A stretch of 64,000 bases of DNA from Euphorbia lathyris (taxonomy: Eukaryota > Streptophyta > Magnoliopsida > Malpighiales > Euphorbiaceae). Made by a program: the position numbers and the translations under genes. Positions 1 through 12,068 of the stretch are shown one piece after another. Location: the NCBI RefSeq assembly GCF_963576675.1, contig NC_088919.1:44352501-44416500 (forward strand), read 5' to 3'. The notes beneath the pieces were generated by a model. That model saw only the letters and a program-made list of their open reading frames with translations, did not search any database and had not been told where the DNA came from. Positions within the stretch are counted from its first letter, which is position 1, and each line of letters begins with the position of its first letter.

Positions 1-551
1 TTAATTAAATCTCATGTTTGGATCGGATCACGTCTTTTAAACAAAAGAGCATTAGGACTTTATTTATAGATTCATATTTAACTTAGTTTTTGTATTAGAG
101 TTTCAACTGAAGTGAATATTTAATAAAAATATTTAAAATTGAATTGAATTGTTAATTTTTTTTTTAGGACCATTGAATTATACCGTTGATTTACATTAGA
201 TACATTTATTATTAACGAGTTTTGGTATAACTCGAATACATTAATTACGTCACATGCTTGGATCAAATCATATCTTCTAAACAAATGAGCATTAGGACTT
301 TGTTTGTAGATTCCTATTTAACTTAGACTTTGTGTTAGGGTTTCAACCGAACTGAATACTTAATAAAAATATTTAAAATTGAATTGAACTGTTATTTTTT
401 TTAGGACCATCGAATTATATCGTGGATTTACATTAGATACAATTATTATTAACGAGTTTTGGTATAACTCGAATACATTAATTAAGTCGCATGCTTGGAT
501 CGAATCACATCATTTAAATAAAGGCACATCAGGACGTTGTTTTTAGATTCA

Positions 552-742
552 GTTGGTATTTGGTTGCTTATTTTCATGTTTTTGTTTGACTTTTCACTTC
601 AAAATGAAGAGTTTTAGGTGTTTGGTTAATGATCTCATGTTTGCCTTTTACCCCTAAAAAGTAGATTTTTTTATAAAAACATCATTTTCCAATAGTATAC
701 AGCAAACCGTAACAGTAAACAGTAGGTAAAATAAATGGCCCC
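552..742 (-). mobile_element. short MITE inside repeat unit 3
   Basis: This segment is absent from the equivalent position of units 1 and 2, so it is an insertion. Its ends are imperfect inverted repeats: GGTATTTGGTTGCTTATTTT on the left, and the complement of AAAATAAATGGCCCC on the right. TCA occurs on both sides (549-551, 743-745) and may be a 3-bp TSD, but the boundary is uncertain. It is the reverse-oriented relative of the insert at 1667-1952, sharing the blocks CTACTGTTT, TTACGGTTTGCTG and AACCAAACACCTAAAA. It is non-coding. Confidence 0.6.
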
Positions 743-868
743 TCATATTTAACTTAGGTTTTGTGTTAGGGTTTCAATTCAACTGAATATTTAATAAAAA
801 TATTTAAAATTGAATTGAATTGATAATTTTTTTAGGACCATCAAATTATACTGTTGATTTATATTAAA

Positions 869-1535
869 CGGTTTATCTAACCTGTGCCTCATGGCACAAG
901 TTTATATTTAATCATTAAACCATTAGTTACCTTTTTGCGGTTCCAAAGTATAGGGTAAATTACATCTATGGTCACTGAACTTTCTTATTTTTATATTATG
1001 ACTATTCAACTTCATTTCTTCCCAGTATGATTATTTGACTTTACATTTTTTAACACCGTGGCCACTTAACGCCTCAAAACGACCATTGAAGGCTAAAAAT
1101 AAAAAAATCCAAATCGTTAATGATATTTTAAGGAACTTTAATTCTTGAAAATTTTCGTTTTGAGTTTATTTAGGTATTGTCTGGTTAGGAGAGAGAAAAT
1201 ATTAAAATTCATTTTCTCTCTCCTAACCAAACAATACCTCAAAACGAAAATTTTTAAGAATTAAAGTTCCTTAAAATATCATTAACGCTTTGGATTTTTT
1301 TATTTTTAACTTTCAATGGTCGTTTTGAGACGTTAAGTGGCCACCGGTATTAAAAAATGTAAAGTCCAATAGTCATACCGGGAAGAAATGAAGTTGAGTA
1401 GTCATAATATAAAAATGAGAAAGTTCAATGACCATAGATGTAATTTACCCTATACTTTGGAACCGCAAAAAAAGTAACTAATGGTTTAATGATTAAATAT
1501 AAACCTGTGCCACCAGGCACATGTTAGATAAACCG
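869..1535. mobile_element. foldback MULE-type MITE with perfect 9-bp TSD
   Basis: The element is almost entirely one large inverted repeat. The left arm runs from CGGTTTATCTAAC to about 1190. The right arm mirrors it back to GTTAGATAAACCG, around a short centre. The 9-bp direct repeat TATATTAAA flanks it at 860-868 and 1536-1544, which is the TSD length typical of Mutator-like elements. It interrupts tandem-repeat unit 3 cleanly. It has no coding capacity and would fold into a hairpin over 300 bp long if transcribed. Confidence 0.85.
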
Positions 1536-1666
1536 TATATTAAATACAATTATTATTAACGAATTTTATAATTCGAATACATTAATTAAATCTCATACTT
1601 AAATCGGATCATATCTTTTAAACAAATGAACATTAGAACTTTGTTTATACACTCCTATTTAACTCA

Positions 1667-1952
1667 GGGTCCGTTTGTTTTATCTACTGTTTGCTGTTGC
1701 TGTTTGTTGTTACGGTTTGCTGTTTGTTGTTTACTGTTGGAAAATGCTGCTTTTCTAAAAAGCAGAGATTCGCTGATTTTGTAAAAGGCTGCTTTTCAGG
1801 TGTAAAAGGCAAACAAGAGGTCACTAACCAAACACTTAATGCTGCTTTTCAAATGTAAAAGGCAAACAGGAGGAGTCTAACCAAACACCTAAAATTCTGT
1901 CTTTTAAGATGAAAAGGTAACAAGAGGTGAAAAGTAGGTAAACAAACACCCC
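1667..1952 (+). mobile_element. short MITE inside repeat unit 4
   Basis: The ends are imperfect inverted repeats: GGGTCCGTTTGTTTTATCTAC at the left (approximately) and the complement of GTAGGTAAACAAACACCCC at the right. The interior repeats a block reading GTAAAAGGCAAACA followed by AACCAAACAC twice, suggesting an internal duplication relative to the insert at 552-742. It is non-coding. No convincing TSD was found, so superfamily assignment (hAT or PIF-like) is open. Confidence 0.55.
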
Positions 1953-2358
1953 TTAGTAATTTTGGATGAACAAATAATAAAGATGGAAATATTTGTGTTT
2001 TCATGTTTCAAAAAAAAAAAAATGAAAAGTTTTCGAACCACAATTTCTTTTTATTAAAAAACTTATATATTATTTTTGGTAAATAAAAAAAAAATTATAT
2101 ATTACTACACGTGAGAATTTAAGAGTCACCAAATGAATCAAATTCAAGTAAATATATATAATAGTCGATTTCTTACTGTTTTTTTTTTATTAAAGATTGG
2201 TTAAAGCGGCGGACATCCCAGCTATGCTAGCATCCCCACCACAGACCCAAAAAAGCCCCGAATCAAATTTATTAAAAGAGTAAATAAATGTCATAATACA
2301 AAAAGAAAAAAGAATAAAATGAAGCTAAAGAATTAGGAAAAGCGATAAACGCAACGTC

Positions 2359-5300
2359 CTACACGATCATGAAAAAAGACCGAACCACAAAAATTTGGAC
2401 AACATCCCACCAAGTCGAAGCTGTTGCCGTCCGTCCATAATTTGCAAGCGAATCCGCAACATGATTTCCTTCACGAAAATATGAGACACCACAAAAGCCA
2501 CAGAATCGATCTGATTTAAACAATTGAACCATTTTTGTCTAAGCAACCAAGGGACCGAACAAGATTTAGATTTGAACATCTGCACAACATACATTGAGTC
2601 GCTTTCAAGCTAAATTTTCCGCCAACCTTTACTGATAGCCATGTCAATGGCGTAAATAGCAGCATATAGTTCAGCAAGATAAGCAAAGGAACTTTCAATC
2701 GGAAAGGCAAACGCACCAAGGCACATACCAGTATGCGAGCGATAAATACCTCCGCAACCCACAGGACCAGGAGCACCCATGACAGGCGCATCAGTATTGA
2801 TCTTAATCCAATCCCTCGGAGGTGGTTGCCAAAAAATCGGAGTAATGTGCGGAGCCTTAGCAAGACGCTTTTCAATCCCGAGCTCACCTAAGATTTGAAG
2901 TTCAACTAGCGAATTCCAAACGGAGCCCTGTCCAGTGTGAGCAGATTCACGAACAGCTCCCCAAATCCGTCTCAGCGTGATGGAAGTATCAACCCTCTCA
3001 TCCTCAAAAATGGACCTATTATGAGCAAGCCATAGAGCCCAAATTGTATTAACAATTGCAGCCGCCCATAAATCAGCGATTTGAGTACTGAAACGTTGAA
3101 TAACAGCATGATCAACTAGATTCTTAAGAGTCGAGTCTGTGTTAATTCGTCTTCCAAACAATGAGCTAACACCATGCCAAATAAATTTGGAAAACCGACA
3201 GGAGACAAAAAGGTGGTCCAACGTTTCAGAATCTAACAAGCACAAACTGCAACGAGAAACAACTTGACAGCCACGCAACTGAAGCTGATCATGTGTTGGC
3301 AAATACCCAAGATAAGCCCGCCATCCAATAAGCGAGTGTGCAGGAGGAACACTCTGACACCTTAAAAAACGACTCCAAGGCTGTTGAGTAGGAGGAGATC
3401 TAAGCCAAGCGTACAAGAGCTTAACAGTTAAAACCCCACTCGTAGCAGGCTTCCAAACACAAATATCAACATCGTCCCTACCGCGCCTAATATTCTGCAA
3501 TCTATTCTCCACATCCGCAGGTAACACGGGCAGATTGTGCCAATTATTACCATCCAAATAATCCTCCACCAAATCAAAACAACGACGCTGTTGACTAGCA
3601 GATAGGCCAACCTGTGCAGCCAGTGAAGGACCCATTCCAAATATTAAGTTCAGAGTGCTGACCAATCCACCAAAAACAGTGATGCTCAACTTCAGAATAT
3701 ATGGATTTTATCGAGCCCCAAATAGAAGAATTCATGATATAATGTCGTGACTGTCCCGCTTTATTGAGAAAACGAGTTCTAAGTAAGTTAAAGCAGAGAG
3801 ACTTTTCTTGAAAAAGACCCCAAGCCATCTTTCCATTCAACGCTTTGTTTAGAATAGATAGATTCTTGATTCCAAGACCTCCATCCTTGAAGTTTTGACA
3901 ACAAATTTTCCAAGGGACAGTGATAAGCTTCTTGCAATTAATGGACCCAGACCAAATAAAATTCCTCATATGCCTAGTCATACGTGTAAGCAGCGCAGAG
4001 GGCCACTTATAAATGCTAAAAGAGTGAATGAAGCTACCAGTAATTACAGAATTTACCAGAGCCACTCTCCCAGCTATAGACAAACAATGCCCTTTCCATT
4101 TAGCAAAGTGAGCAAGCACCCTATCCATCAAACTAGTCAGATGTCGTGTCTTTGGTAAACCAAAAAACATAGGGACTCCAAGATAGCGAAATGGAACAGA
4201 CCCTTGACGAATACCAATAATATCAGCAAGACGATTACCACGTCCAGAAGAAACAAAGGAGCCCAGAAATAATTCAGATTTGTTCCAACTGACACACTGA
4301 CCTGAGATAGATCCATACAACTCAAATACACCTTTAATAACAGCTAAATTACCCGAAGAGGCTCTGCAGAAGAGAAGAATGTCATCAGCATAAAATAAAT
4401 GAGTTGGAAACACCTTTGCAGAAGTATATTGCATTGGAGCAAGTCGCCCAGTATCCACGAGGTGAATCAACCAACGACTAAGAAAGTCCTTGGCAATACC
4501 AAACAATATAGGAGACAGCGGATCGCCTTGTCGAACCCCTCTTGAACATCTGAAATATCCACTAATGGCTCCATTGTTCAAAATTGAAATCCGAGATGCA
4601 GATAAAACATTCAGAATCCAGTCTCTGAATTGAATAGAGAAACCAAAAGCGTCCATCACGGCAAGTAAAAAATTCCAATTTAAAGTGTCAAAAGCTTTCC
4701 TGATGTCAACCTTCAAGGCTAAGTTCCCTCCAAAACACTTTTTACGAAGCATATTAGTGCCTTCAGAAGCAAGCGAAATGCATTGGTGAGTACTTCGTCC
4801 AGGCATAAATCCAAATTGATTCTGAGAAACAATGCGAGATGCAATAGAAGCGAGTCTATTAGCCAAAATTTTTGCAATTATTTTATAACTAAAGTTGCTC
4901 ATTGCAATAGGCCTATACTGATCAAGAGATATCGCACCCTCCACCTTCGGGATAAGGACCATAATACTGGAGCACAGGCCAGGATGTATCATGCCACTCA
5001 TAAAGAAGCTTTTGACAACAGCAAACACATCAGCACCAACAATATCCCAAAAAGACTGAAAAAAGACCCTAGAAAACCCATCAGGTCCAGGAGAACTACT
5101 GCTATCCATTGTAAAGACTGCCATACGAACTTCATTCATATCCGGAAAACGAGTAAGCAAATCATTATCCAAGTCAGAGACAAGATGTGGAACAACCTCA
5201 TAAACTAGATCATAATTCTGCGGTAAGACCTCGTCATTTTTAAAAAGACTTTAATAAAATTCAGCAATATGTGTCCCAATTTGATTCGGATTAAAGACCA

Positions 5301-6447
5301 GCTCATCCTCAATTTGAAGCACCGAAATCCCAGAGGCAGCAGCTCGAATAGATGCCATACGATGGAAGAAGCTGGTATTTCGATCTCCCTCCTTAAGCCA
5401 TCTAACTCTGCTCTTGTCACGCAAAAAAGCCTCCTTTCTATGCAAAATATTATCCAAGTGTGCATGAGCATTCATCTCCCCATGATGTAGTTCAGGAGTA
5501 AACCCATTCTCAGAGATTTCTGCCTGCACACGGGCCAGATCCGTCTCAGCATCAGTGAGACACATATCAATGTTACCAAAAACCACTTTATTCCAGTGAT
5601 GAAGCACTGGCCGAAGTCGCCTGAGTTTATCGCATAAAGCTTGCATAGGAGGTAAGCTAGGATGCATTCCATTCCAAAAATCAGCAATGACCTCCCTAAT
5701 CCCTGGATGCAGAATCCACATAGACTGAAATCTGAATCTAGAGATAGGGCGATTCCCCTTGGAGCAGCTAAACATCAAAGGGCAATGGTCAGAGTGATGT
5801 CGTGGCAAAGCCAAACTGCAAATCGATTCCCAGAAGTCCGAGAATAAAGCAGATAATAAAACTCTATCCAGCCGACATTCAACCCGCGCAGAGCCAGACC
5901 TACCATTAGACCAAGTAAAGAAGGCCCCATGAGTAGGACCATCAACAAAAGAACCAGAATCAATAAAATCACGAAACTCCCTACAAGGACGCAAAGCTGG
6001 AGCCCGTCCCGATTTCTCATGAGATCCAAGGACAGAATTAAAATCTCCAAGAATCACCCAATGCCCATTCAACCTATTTTGATGAGCCAAAATATCATCA
6101 AACATAGTGACACGTCTATTTGCCCAAATGCTCCCGTAAATAAAGCAGACAAAAGTATTTAAATTAGACAAACTCAGAATAACAAATTGTTCATGTCTGA
6201 AACAAATATTGGTAACCATGGAAGAATTAATCTTTGCAAAAACCCATAGAGTTGGAAGCTCCTTATTGTTCATAGCAATTAAAGACAAACCAAGCCTTCT
6301 CCAGAAGGCCTCATTAACAGAACTGAACTCCACCATAGGCTCAGCTAAACAAAGAAAATCCGGTTTATGAAGAGAACACAAATGATGCAAGTAACCCTGA
6401 GTATCCCTATTAAGAATACCCCTACAATTCCAGTAAAGAAAGATCAT
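2359..6447 (-). pseudogene. LINE ORF2: endonuclease - reverse transcriptase - RNase H
   Basis: ORF2 nicks target DNA and primes reverse transcription. Visible landmarks: an apurinic-type endonuclease at 6447-~5750 (WNCRG near residue 7, E36, GDFNSVLG, CRLDRVLLS, HHSDHCPL), and a reverse transcriptase with SSSPGPDGF, GVRQGDPLSPILF and the catalytic YADDILLF at about 4401-4380. A zf-RVT region lies near 3400-3180, followed by an RNase H domain with INTDAP, AELYAAIYAID, LESDSM and a final NHVADSLA in a shifted frame. Defects: TAA at 5253-5251 between endonuclease and RT, a frameshift near 3600 between RT and zf-RVT, TAG at 2612-2610 where Trp is expected, and a 1-nt deletion near 2488. The end at 2359 assumes the shifted frame. 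Confidence 0.93.
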
Positions 6448-7772
6448 TTAAAACGGACCGGAGGTTTACTGGCTCGTTTGTTTCGAGCTGGCAAATTCTC
6501 CGTTGTTGTCATAATTTTTTCCCTCCGCCTTACTTTCTTAGTGCTAACTGTGTTCCAGCTATTGTCATCCTCCTCTGCCATATCAGCCCAGGATTTAGTA
6601 CGGGATGATGATTCAGATGCTGAATCAGCTCCCTCATATCTAGTGAGAATATTGTCCATTCCAGGTGAATCCGGCCTATCAGTTTTATCACAACTGAATT
6701 CATCCTCCTTCCTAAGTTGCGGGCTGCCAGGTAGAACAACCTCCACCACACAACCAGTATCAGCAGGAGGCCTAAGCTCAGAAACAATCCGTGAAGTGGC
6801 ATGTTGAACAGGCACCTCGGTCTGAATTGCATTAGGCTTTTTCACAAACTTCCTCTCCTATGAAACCATTGCACGTTTTTTTTCAATAACCGGAGCCTCT
6901 AGAACCTTTTCCAATGGTTTTTTATTTTTCCTGCAGTCATAAGCCATGTGGCCAATGTTTGAACAAACTTTACAGAAGCTTGGTAATCTCTCATACACCA
7001 CATCAATCCAAATTTGTTTTCATTCTCTCTCAATACCCATTTTAATAGGAAGCTCATTCATCAAATCCACATCAATTAACATTCTAGCATAATGACCAAA
7101 CTCACCTTCAAGAGTGGTATTATCAAATCGTATAAGCCCTCCAATACCCTTTGAAATATCTGAAAGAATTTGAGGATCCCAATACTCCCATGGAAGAGAA
7201 TATAATCTAACCCAAACCTGAGCATTTGTAGACTTCTCAGCATAGGGGTCAAAGTCCGGAACCCATGGTTGCAAACGGAAAGTACCTGGCTTAGTATTGA
7301 TAATGCCCCGCGCTAGCAACTGATTCTTGATCTCCTGGGATCCTAAAACCACATGAAAAAAGCCTCTCCCGATAGATATCAGTCGCCAAGAATCCTTCAA
7401 ACCCCAAACCTTTGTTAAAGTTTCCTTAAGAGAAAGAACCTTCCATGGGGCATCTCCTTTGTTTAAGATTAACTTGCCAATCAGAGATGAGGAGCAAAGG
7501 GCCGCACGCCTATCATAGGCAGATTGAGAAATTCTAACCGACCGAAGACCGCCAATATCAGAAATCACAGCAGATGAGCAAGGAGTCGGATCCAGATTCC
7601 TAGCAAGGACCTTCGTAAATGACCTGCCCTGCACCGCCAAATTAAGCTTTCTCAAAGGATCCTGTGAAATCGAAGCAATCTGTGGTTGCGGGATACGCGA
7701 TTGCGAATTATGAAAAGGGACCTTTGGATTAAAGAGAACCTCTATACCGAGGTAGTTATCTAGATAATCCAT
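6444..7772 (-). pseudogene. LINE ORF1: DUF4283 RNA-binding protein with CCHC zinc knuckle
   Basis: ORF1 of plant L1 elements encodes the RNA-chaperone component of the retrotransposition RNP. The frame opens at the ATG at 7772, and the DUF4283-like region follows, with landmarks APWKVLSLKETLTKVW and QVWVRLYSLPWEYWDPQIL. A zinc knuckle CKVCSNIGHMAYDC (C-X2-C-X4-H-X4-C) follows at about 6990-6950. The C-terminal part is polar and ends SKPPVRFK. Two in-frame stops break it: TGA at 7022-7020, just before the zinc knuckle, and TAG at 6860-6858. The stop codon overlaps the ORF2 start as ATGA (6447-6444), which suggests that ORF2 was translated by termination-reinitiation. Identification rests on motif and order; confidence is high for class and moderate for domain limits. 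Confidence 0.88.
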
Positions 7773-7795
7773 GATGGATCCGATTTCTTACTGTT

Positions 7796-8247
7796 AAATC
7801 CACCGTTTTTTAACAAAATACCAAATATTTTTTTATGCTAATTTTCTCAGTTTTTTAAGTTGAATTGATCAAATCATCATTGGATATGTAATTTTATAAT
7901 CCTCCATAAATAATATTTAGTGTAACAAAAGAAAATAAAAATAGTAAGTAATGAATAAAATATAAAAATAGGGGTAAATGAGGATTTTGGGAGGCCAAAG
8001 TGTCGGCACAAATTTCACTACAACGGCCTTCGGCTGACCCATCTCATTCTCATCCATCACTTGGGAGTGGGACCATTTTAAATTTTATCACTACCATCAA
8101 CATCTCATTTATTTTTTTATTTTTTTGAAACAATTTATTTTTTATTTTTTAAAACTCAATTAATGCCTTTTTTAGCCTATTTATCTAGAAATGGACCTTT
8201 CTTTTTCTTAATCAACCACAGTCTACGCAAACGAATAAAGGGTCAAT
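7796..8247. other. AT-rich spacer, no gene seen
   Basis: Apart from the right TSD copy ending at 7795, I see no open frame with recognisable motifs, no inverted repeat and no RNA gene. Poly-A/T runs are frequent. Confidence 0.5.
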
Positions 8248-8656
8248 TGGCCCTTAAAGTTAATTCAGTCCAAATTAATATTTGGTATCAACCCAATTTT
8301 TGTTGTGAATGGTAAAATTAATCGATGTTGTAAAAGTATAATATATTTTTTATATCTGAATTTTATCATGTTTATATTTTGATACTTAAAAATTATTTTT
8401 AAGTTAAAAACAGTTGAAACCGTACTAACAAAGGAAATTTCTAAAAATTCCTTGAAATACGAGTATAGGTTACGAACACTTAGAAACTTCTCAAAATAAA
8501 GACAAAAATCTTACTAAATCCTTCAAAATAATATTAGTGCATCGATATTATACAATGATGCATAACCCTTTTACAATCATGTGTAAAGTTTATTCTTTTA
8601 AATAATTTTTTTTTATTTGGCTAATGAAGTAATAATATTAAGTAAAAACTTATAAC

Positions 8657-10808
8657 TGTTGGCGATATTTTCGAAATATCCCAATTTTCAACCTTGATAC
8701 GCGTTTGCGGGGATTAAAAATGGTAAAAATAATGCGGGCGTGCCAGAGAAGCTAATTCTCAAAGGGTAAAATGGTAATTGAATAAAATAAATAAATAAAG
8801 TGCGCCTAAATTACTTGAATTCTAAACGAAAAGCGATTGACGACCGTTACAAGGACTGAAAATAAAAACAACGGTCTTGGGCCCCGACGTTACTTGACAG
8901 GTCGGTCGGAAAAACAATTTTTAAATATAAGTACCGACAAATAAAGTAATAAAACGACACAAAAATATAATTTTTTTAATTTTCTTTTATATTTTTATTG
9001 ATTTTGTAAATATTTTTCAATGTTTTTTGTATTACAAATAATAATAAAGCATGAAAATTACAACTTAAAAAGAAATAATAACTTTAAAGCTAGAAATGTA
9101 AATAAGTCACAAAAACAAATATGTACGGGATGAAATAAAATTAACCGATCTCCTTGATGTCGTTGGGATGCGTGAAATTGAGGATTGGACCTCTACAAAA
9201 TCGGCTCGGGGGTTGTTGCGTTGTCCGGGTAGTGCTGGGCGAATTTGAAGTAATTCGGAGAGTTCAGGAACTTGAGCAGAAATTTACCACCAAGTCAGCA
9301 GCAAAATGGGACTAAATTGATGCTTTTGTGGGACTTTCGGGCTCAATTTCGGGAGCTGTAGAGGTCGGATTATAGCGAAACGAATGCTAGTATATAAAGT
9401 TAGTGTGCGAAGAAAGGGTTTAGAACTGGAATTTCAGAAAAAGATCGAGTAAATGAGTCGAAATAAATTATTGAAAATTTGGCGACAGAATAATTGTTTG
9501 ATGGTTGAAAAAACCAAAAGCTTGATTCTGTTTCATAGAGGGTACTTTAGGGGCGATTTAGAAGACTATAAAGGGTCGTTTTTTACGAAATAAAAATTGA
9601 GAATTGAAGAATTGATGTCAATAAAGAGATTAAAATTAATTTAGGCTAAAATGATCAGCTAACGAACTCTAAATAAAATTTGGAAAACGGCTCACCAGAA
9701 AGGTTGTTTGATGAATTTTTCAATGATGAAAAACTCAAAAGCTTGTTTCTGGGTCTTTTTAATTGATTGAATTCAATAAAAAGTTCCCAAATATGATTTG
9801 GAATAGGTGTGTAAACTAAGAATGACTCGAAAATGGGGTTTCGGTGATCTTGGTTTCACGAAAAATGCTTGAAGCTTTGAAGAACTTAACAATGGCGAAA
9901 TTTGGTTTAGACTAAGAAATGTTGAACCGAGGATTGGGTAATGATTTTACTGACTTAACTAAGAGATTGCAAAAAACAATTTGAGAATTGGTTGATTAAA
10001 CTAAGAGAATTTCGGATTTGAGGTTTCTGAAAATTGAAAGCTTTTCTGAGGAACTGGAGATTAAAGAACTAATTCTGAGAATTGAGACATTGTTTAGACT
10101 AATTAGATGCTAAAGAACGATTTCTACGAATCTAAGGATTGATAAAGAGGCCGATTTTGGCAGAGAATTTGAGAGAAAAATTTGAGTTGTCTGTGTTTGA
10201 TTGATTTTTGAGTGGGGTATAGAATGAAAGAATTAGGCTCTATTTATAGGATTTTGAGTAACAAATCCCATATTAGTGGCCCTTAAATTTCTCACCCATG
10301 ATCCCACTACATTCCCATTAGTTGAAGAAAGAAAATGGCTGAGTTGGGAGTTGGAAGAATGGAGATAATGCCGTGAAAAACGTTCCTGTAATGTGTTGGA
10401 CATGTTCAAACCCGTTTTTCAGCACTACTTCCCTTTGAAAAATTCCACCGGCTTCGTTTTAGCTCCGTTTTGCTCCGTTTTGGACATTCCGGAAAGCTAA
10501 CATCCCGAACTTTCTAAAAAAAATAATAACGGTCTGATATCTTGCCGTTTCAGGGTCCGTTTTCATCGTCGAAGTTGCTGGGCGGGTTACTAAAAAAATG
10601 GTGCAAATTTACCCCTGATTTTTATTATTTCTTTTTCTTTTCTTTTTTTTTTTATTTCTATTTTCTTTTTATAATAATTTTTTGATATTATTTTCTATTT
10701 TTATCAAATTTTTATTTGATTGCAAAATGAATTTAATAAAAATAAAATAACTATAGACTAAAAATTATAACCTATGCTAAAATACAGAAATTTAATTAGC
10801 CCCCAACA
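8657..10808 (-). repeat. LTR 1 of the gag-protease array
   Basis: The 2,152-bp LTR begins TGTTGGCGATATTT and ends GCCCCCAACA on the plus strand (minus-strand termini TGTTGG...CCAACA). It carries a minus-strand TATA box, CCTATAAATA, at 10250-10241. It serves as the 3' LTR of the first copy. Confidence 0.93.
10241..10250 (-). promoter_or_regulatory. LTR TATA box (CCTATAAATA)
   Basis: A TATAAATA box on the minus strand of LTR 1; the same box occurs at 16989-16980 in LTR 2. Position inside the LTR and orientation fit the U3-R promoter. Confidence 0.6.
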
Positions 10809-10824
10809 ATTGCCCCCCTATTTT
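10809..10824 (-). promoter_or_regulatory. polypurine tract, left copy (right copy 17553-17568)
   Basis: Immediately upstream of the 3' LTR, the minus strand reads AAAATAGGGGGGCAAT, a purine-rich tract suitable for plus-strand priming. Confidence 0.65.
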
Positions 10825-12068
10825 ATGTGTAAAAGATTTGAAAATGAATTTTGCACATAAAATAAGTCTTTTATTAATTTCTTTTTTTTACCCGTCAGTA
10901 CCGAATTTGTTGAAGCTGAAATTGTGTTCTTTGCAGCTTCCTCGTCATTTTCACACATGATTTCTGCTGGTTTATGGCTTAGAAAGAAAGTAAAGATCAT
11001 CGATGTAAATTTTGTATGAAAATTGACAGTGTGTGATGGAATTGCTGGATGACTTGTTGAATTTTTCTTTGAATTATGAGACATGCTCATCTGCTTCTGC
11101 ATTTTCTGATATTGCGATCTCGATTTTTGCTTGCTTCGGCTTTGACTGATATGCTTCGCTGCTGCTGAAATTTGCATCACTCACGCCATGCTTGTTGATG
11201 CCAAAAATGCTCGTGGTTGCCTTTATTTTCTTTCGTAACTAGGATCAATTTGCAATCTGTTTTTTCTGCTCATTTAAACAAAATAGCTGCTGCCATTTTA
11301 TTTAAATTGTATAAAAATTGATCTTGAGTTGAGCTTATTCCTGAAAAATGTTGAAGTTGAATCCGATTTATATCCGTATAGATTTGTTGCTTGCTGAAAT
11401 TGGTTTAACTCCGTCTATGAATTCGCGACTTCACTTCTGTTGTTAATAAACTTCTTTGAGCTACTGATTGACAGAAATAAATTGAATTGTCACTTCTTCT
11501 TCTCAAGAATCATGTTTGGCTAATATTCGTCTTGAACCTCTTGAGCTTGGAGTTGAGAATCCATTTGATGATATGGATATATCGTACATGACGGAACCTG
11601 CCCCCCGACGTCTTCGAGCTTGGATGCCATTGGTGCTGCACATGTTGTTGTCTCGTATTTGATGGGGACAAAACTGAGCGAGTGGACGACGGATCAGGTG
11701 GAAAAGGCTACACCGAGCTTCTTTGTCGCGATTGCTTTTTTTATCTCTCACAAATTTTTTTATTCTTTTTATTTTTTTTTATTTTTTTTGGACATGTAAA
11801 TTGACTTTTATTGTTTTTCTTTATTTTTATTTTTCTTTTCATTTATGTTTTTTATCATTTCGTTTTTTATATTTTTTTTTTGAAATGGATGCTTTATTAC
11901 CTCTAAGCACGCTAAAAATATCAATGATGCTAATTAACGGCTTAAAAAACTAAAATGTACGCAAAAAATGAAACAGAACAAAAAATAAAAGGCACCTCGT
12001 ACCTTGTCGCATCTTTAGTTTTTCTATAGCGGCTGATGCCACCGCTTTGTCTTTCAGTTGTGACAAAA
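10825..12068. other. non-coding 3' internal region of the left copy (right copy 17569-18812)
   Basis: This is 1.24 kb between the gag-protease stop and the polypurine tract, where pol would sit in an autonomous relative. Short open frames exist on the minus strand (10818-11180, 11503-11751), but they lack recognisable motifs and look like chance frames. Poly-T-rich stretches occur around 11750-11890. Confidence 0.5.

Larger units (their letters stand above)
1..1666. repeat. ~240-bp tandem repeat, four units, interrupted by MITEs
   Basis: Units begin with TTAATTAA-like starts at 1, 241, 478 and about 1582. They share a block reading roughly TGCTTGGATCGAATCA, then GAGCATTAGGACTTTG, TATTTAACTTAG, GGGTTTCAAC, AATATTTAAAATTGAATTGA, and a closing ACGAGTTTTGGTATAACTCG. 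Units 1 and 2 are 240 and 237 bp. Unit 3 is split by two insertions (552-742 and 869-1535), and unit 4 is cut by a third at 1667. The array may continue to the left of the window. No open reading frame is apparent. It is a satellite-like or minisatellite array of unknown origin. Confidence 0.85.
2181..7780 (-). mobile_element. full-size L1-type LINE, defective
   Basis: A 5.6-kb non-LTR retrotransposon lies on the minus strand. It is flanked by a perfect 15-bp TSD (CGATTTCTTACTGTT at 2166-2180 and 7781-7795). The minus-strand 3' end is an A tail, seen as a T run at 2181. Gene order is ORF1 (DUF4283 plus zinc knuckle), then ORF2 (endonuclease, reverse transcriptase, zf-RVT, RNase H), as in plant L1 elements. 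Only 8 nt separate the 5' boundary from the ORF1 ATG, so the 5' UTR is either very short or slightly truncated. Nonsense and frameshift mutations in both ORFs make it inactive. Confidence 0.95.

Noticed and set aside
10818..11180. 120-codon minus-strand frame next to the polypurine tract (also 17562-17924)
   Set aside because: Composition is Ser/Lys/Gln-rich without motifs, it is simply duplicated with the array, and it overlaps the polypurine-tract region.
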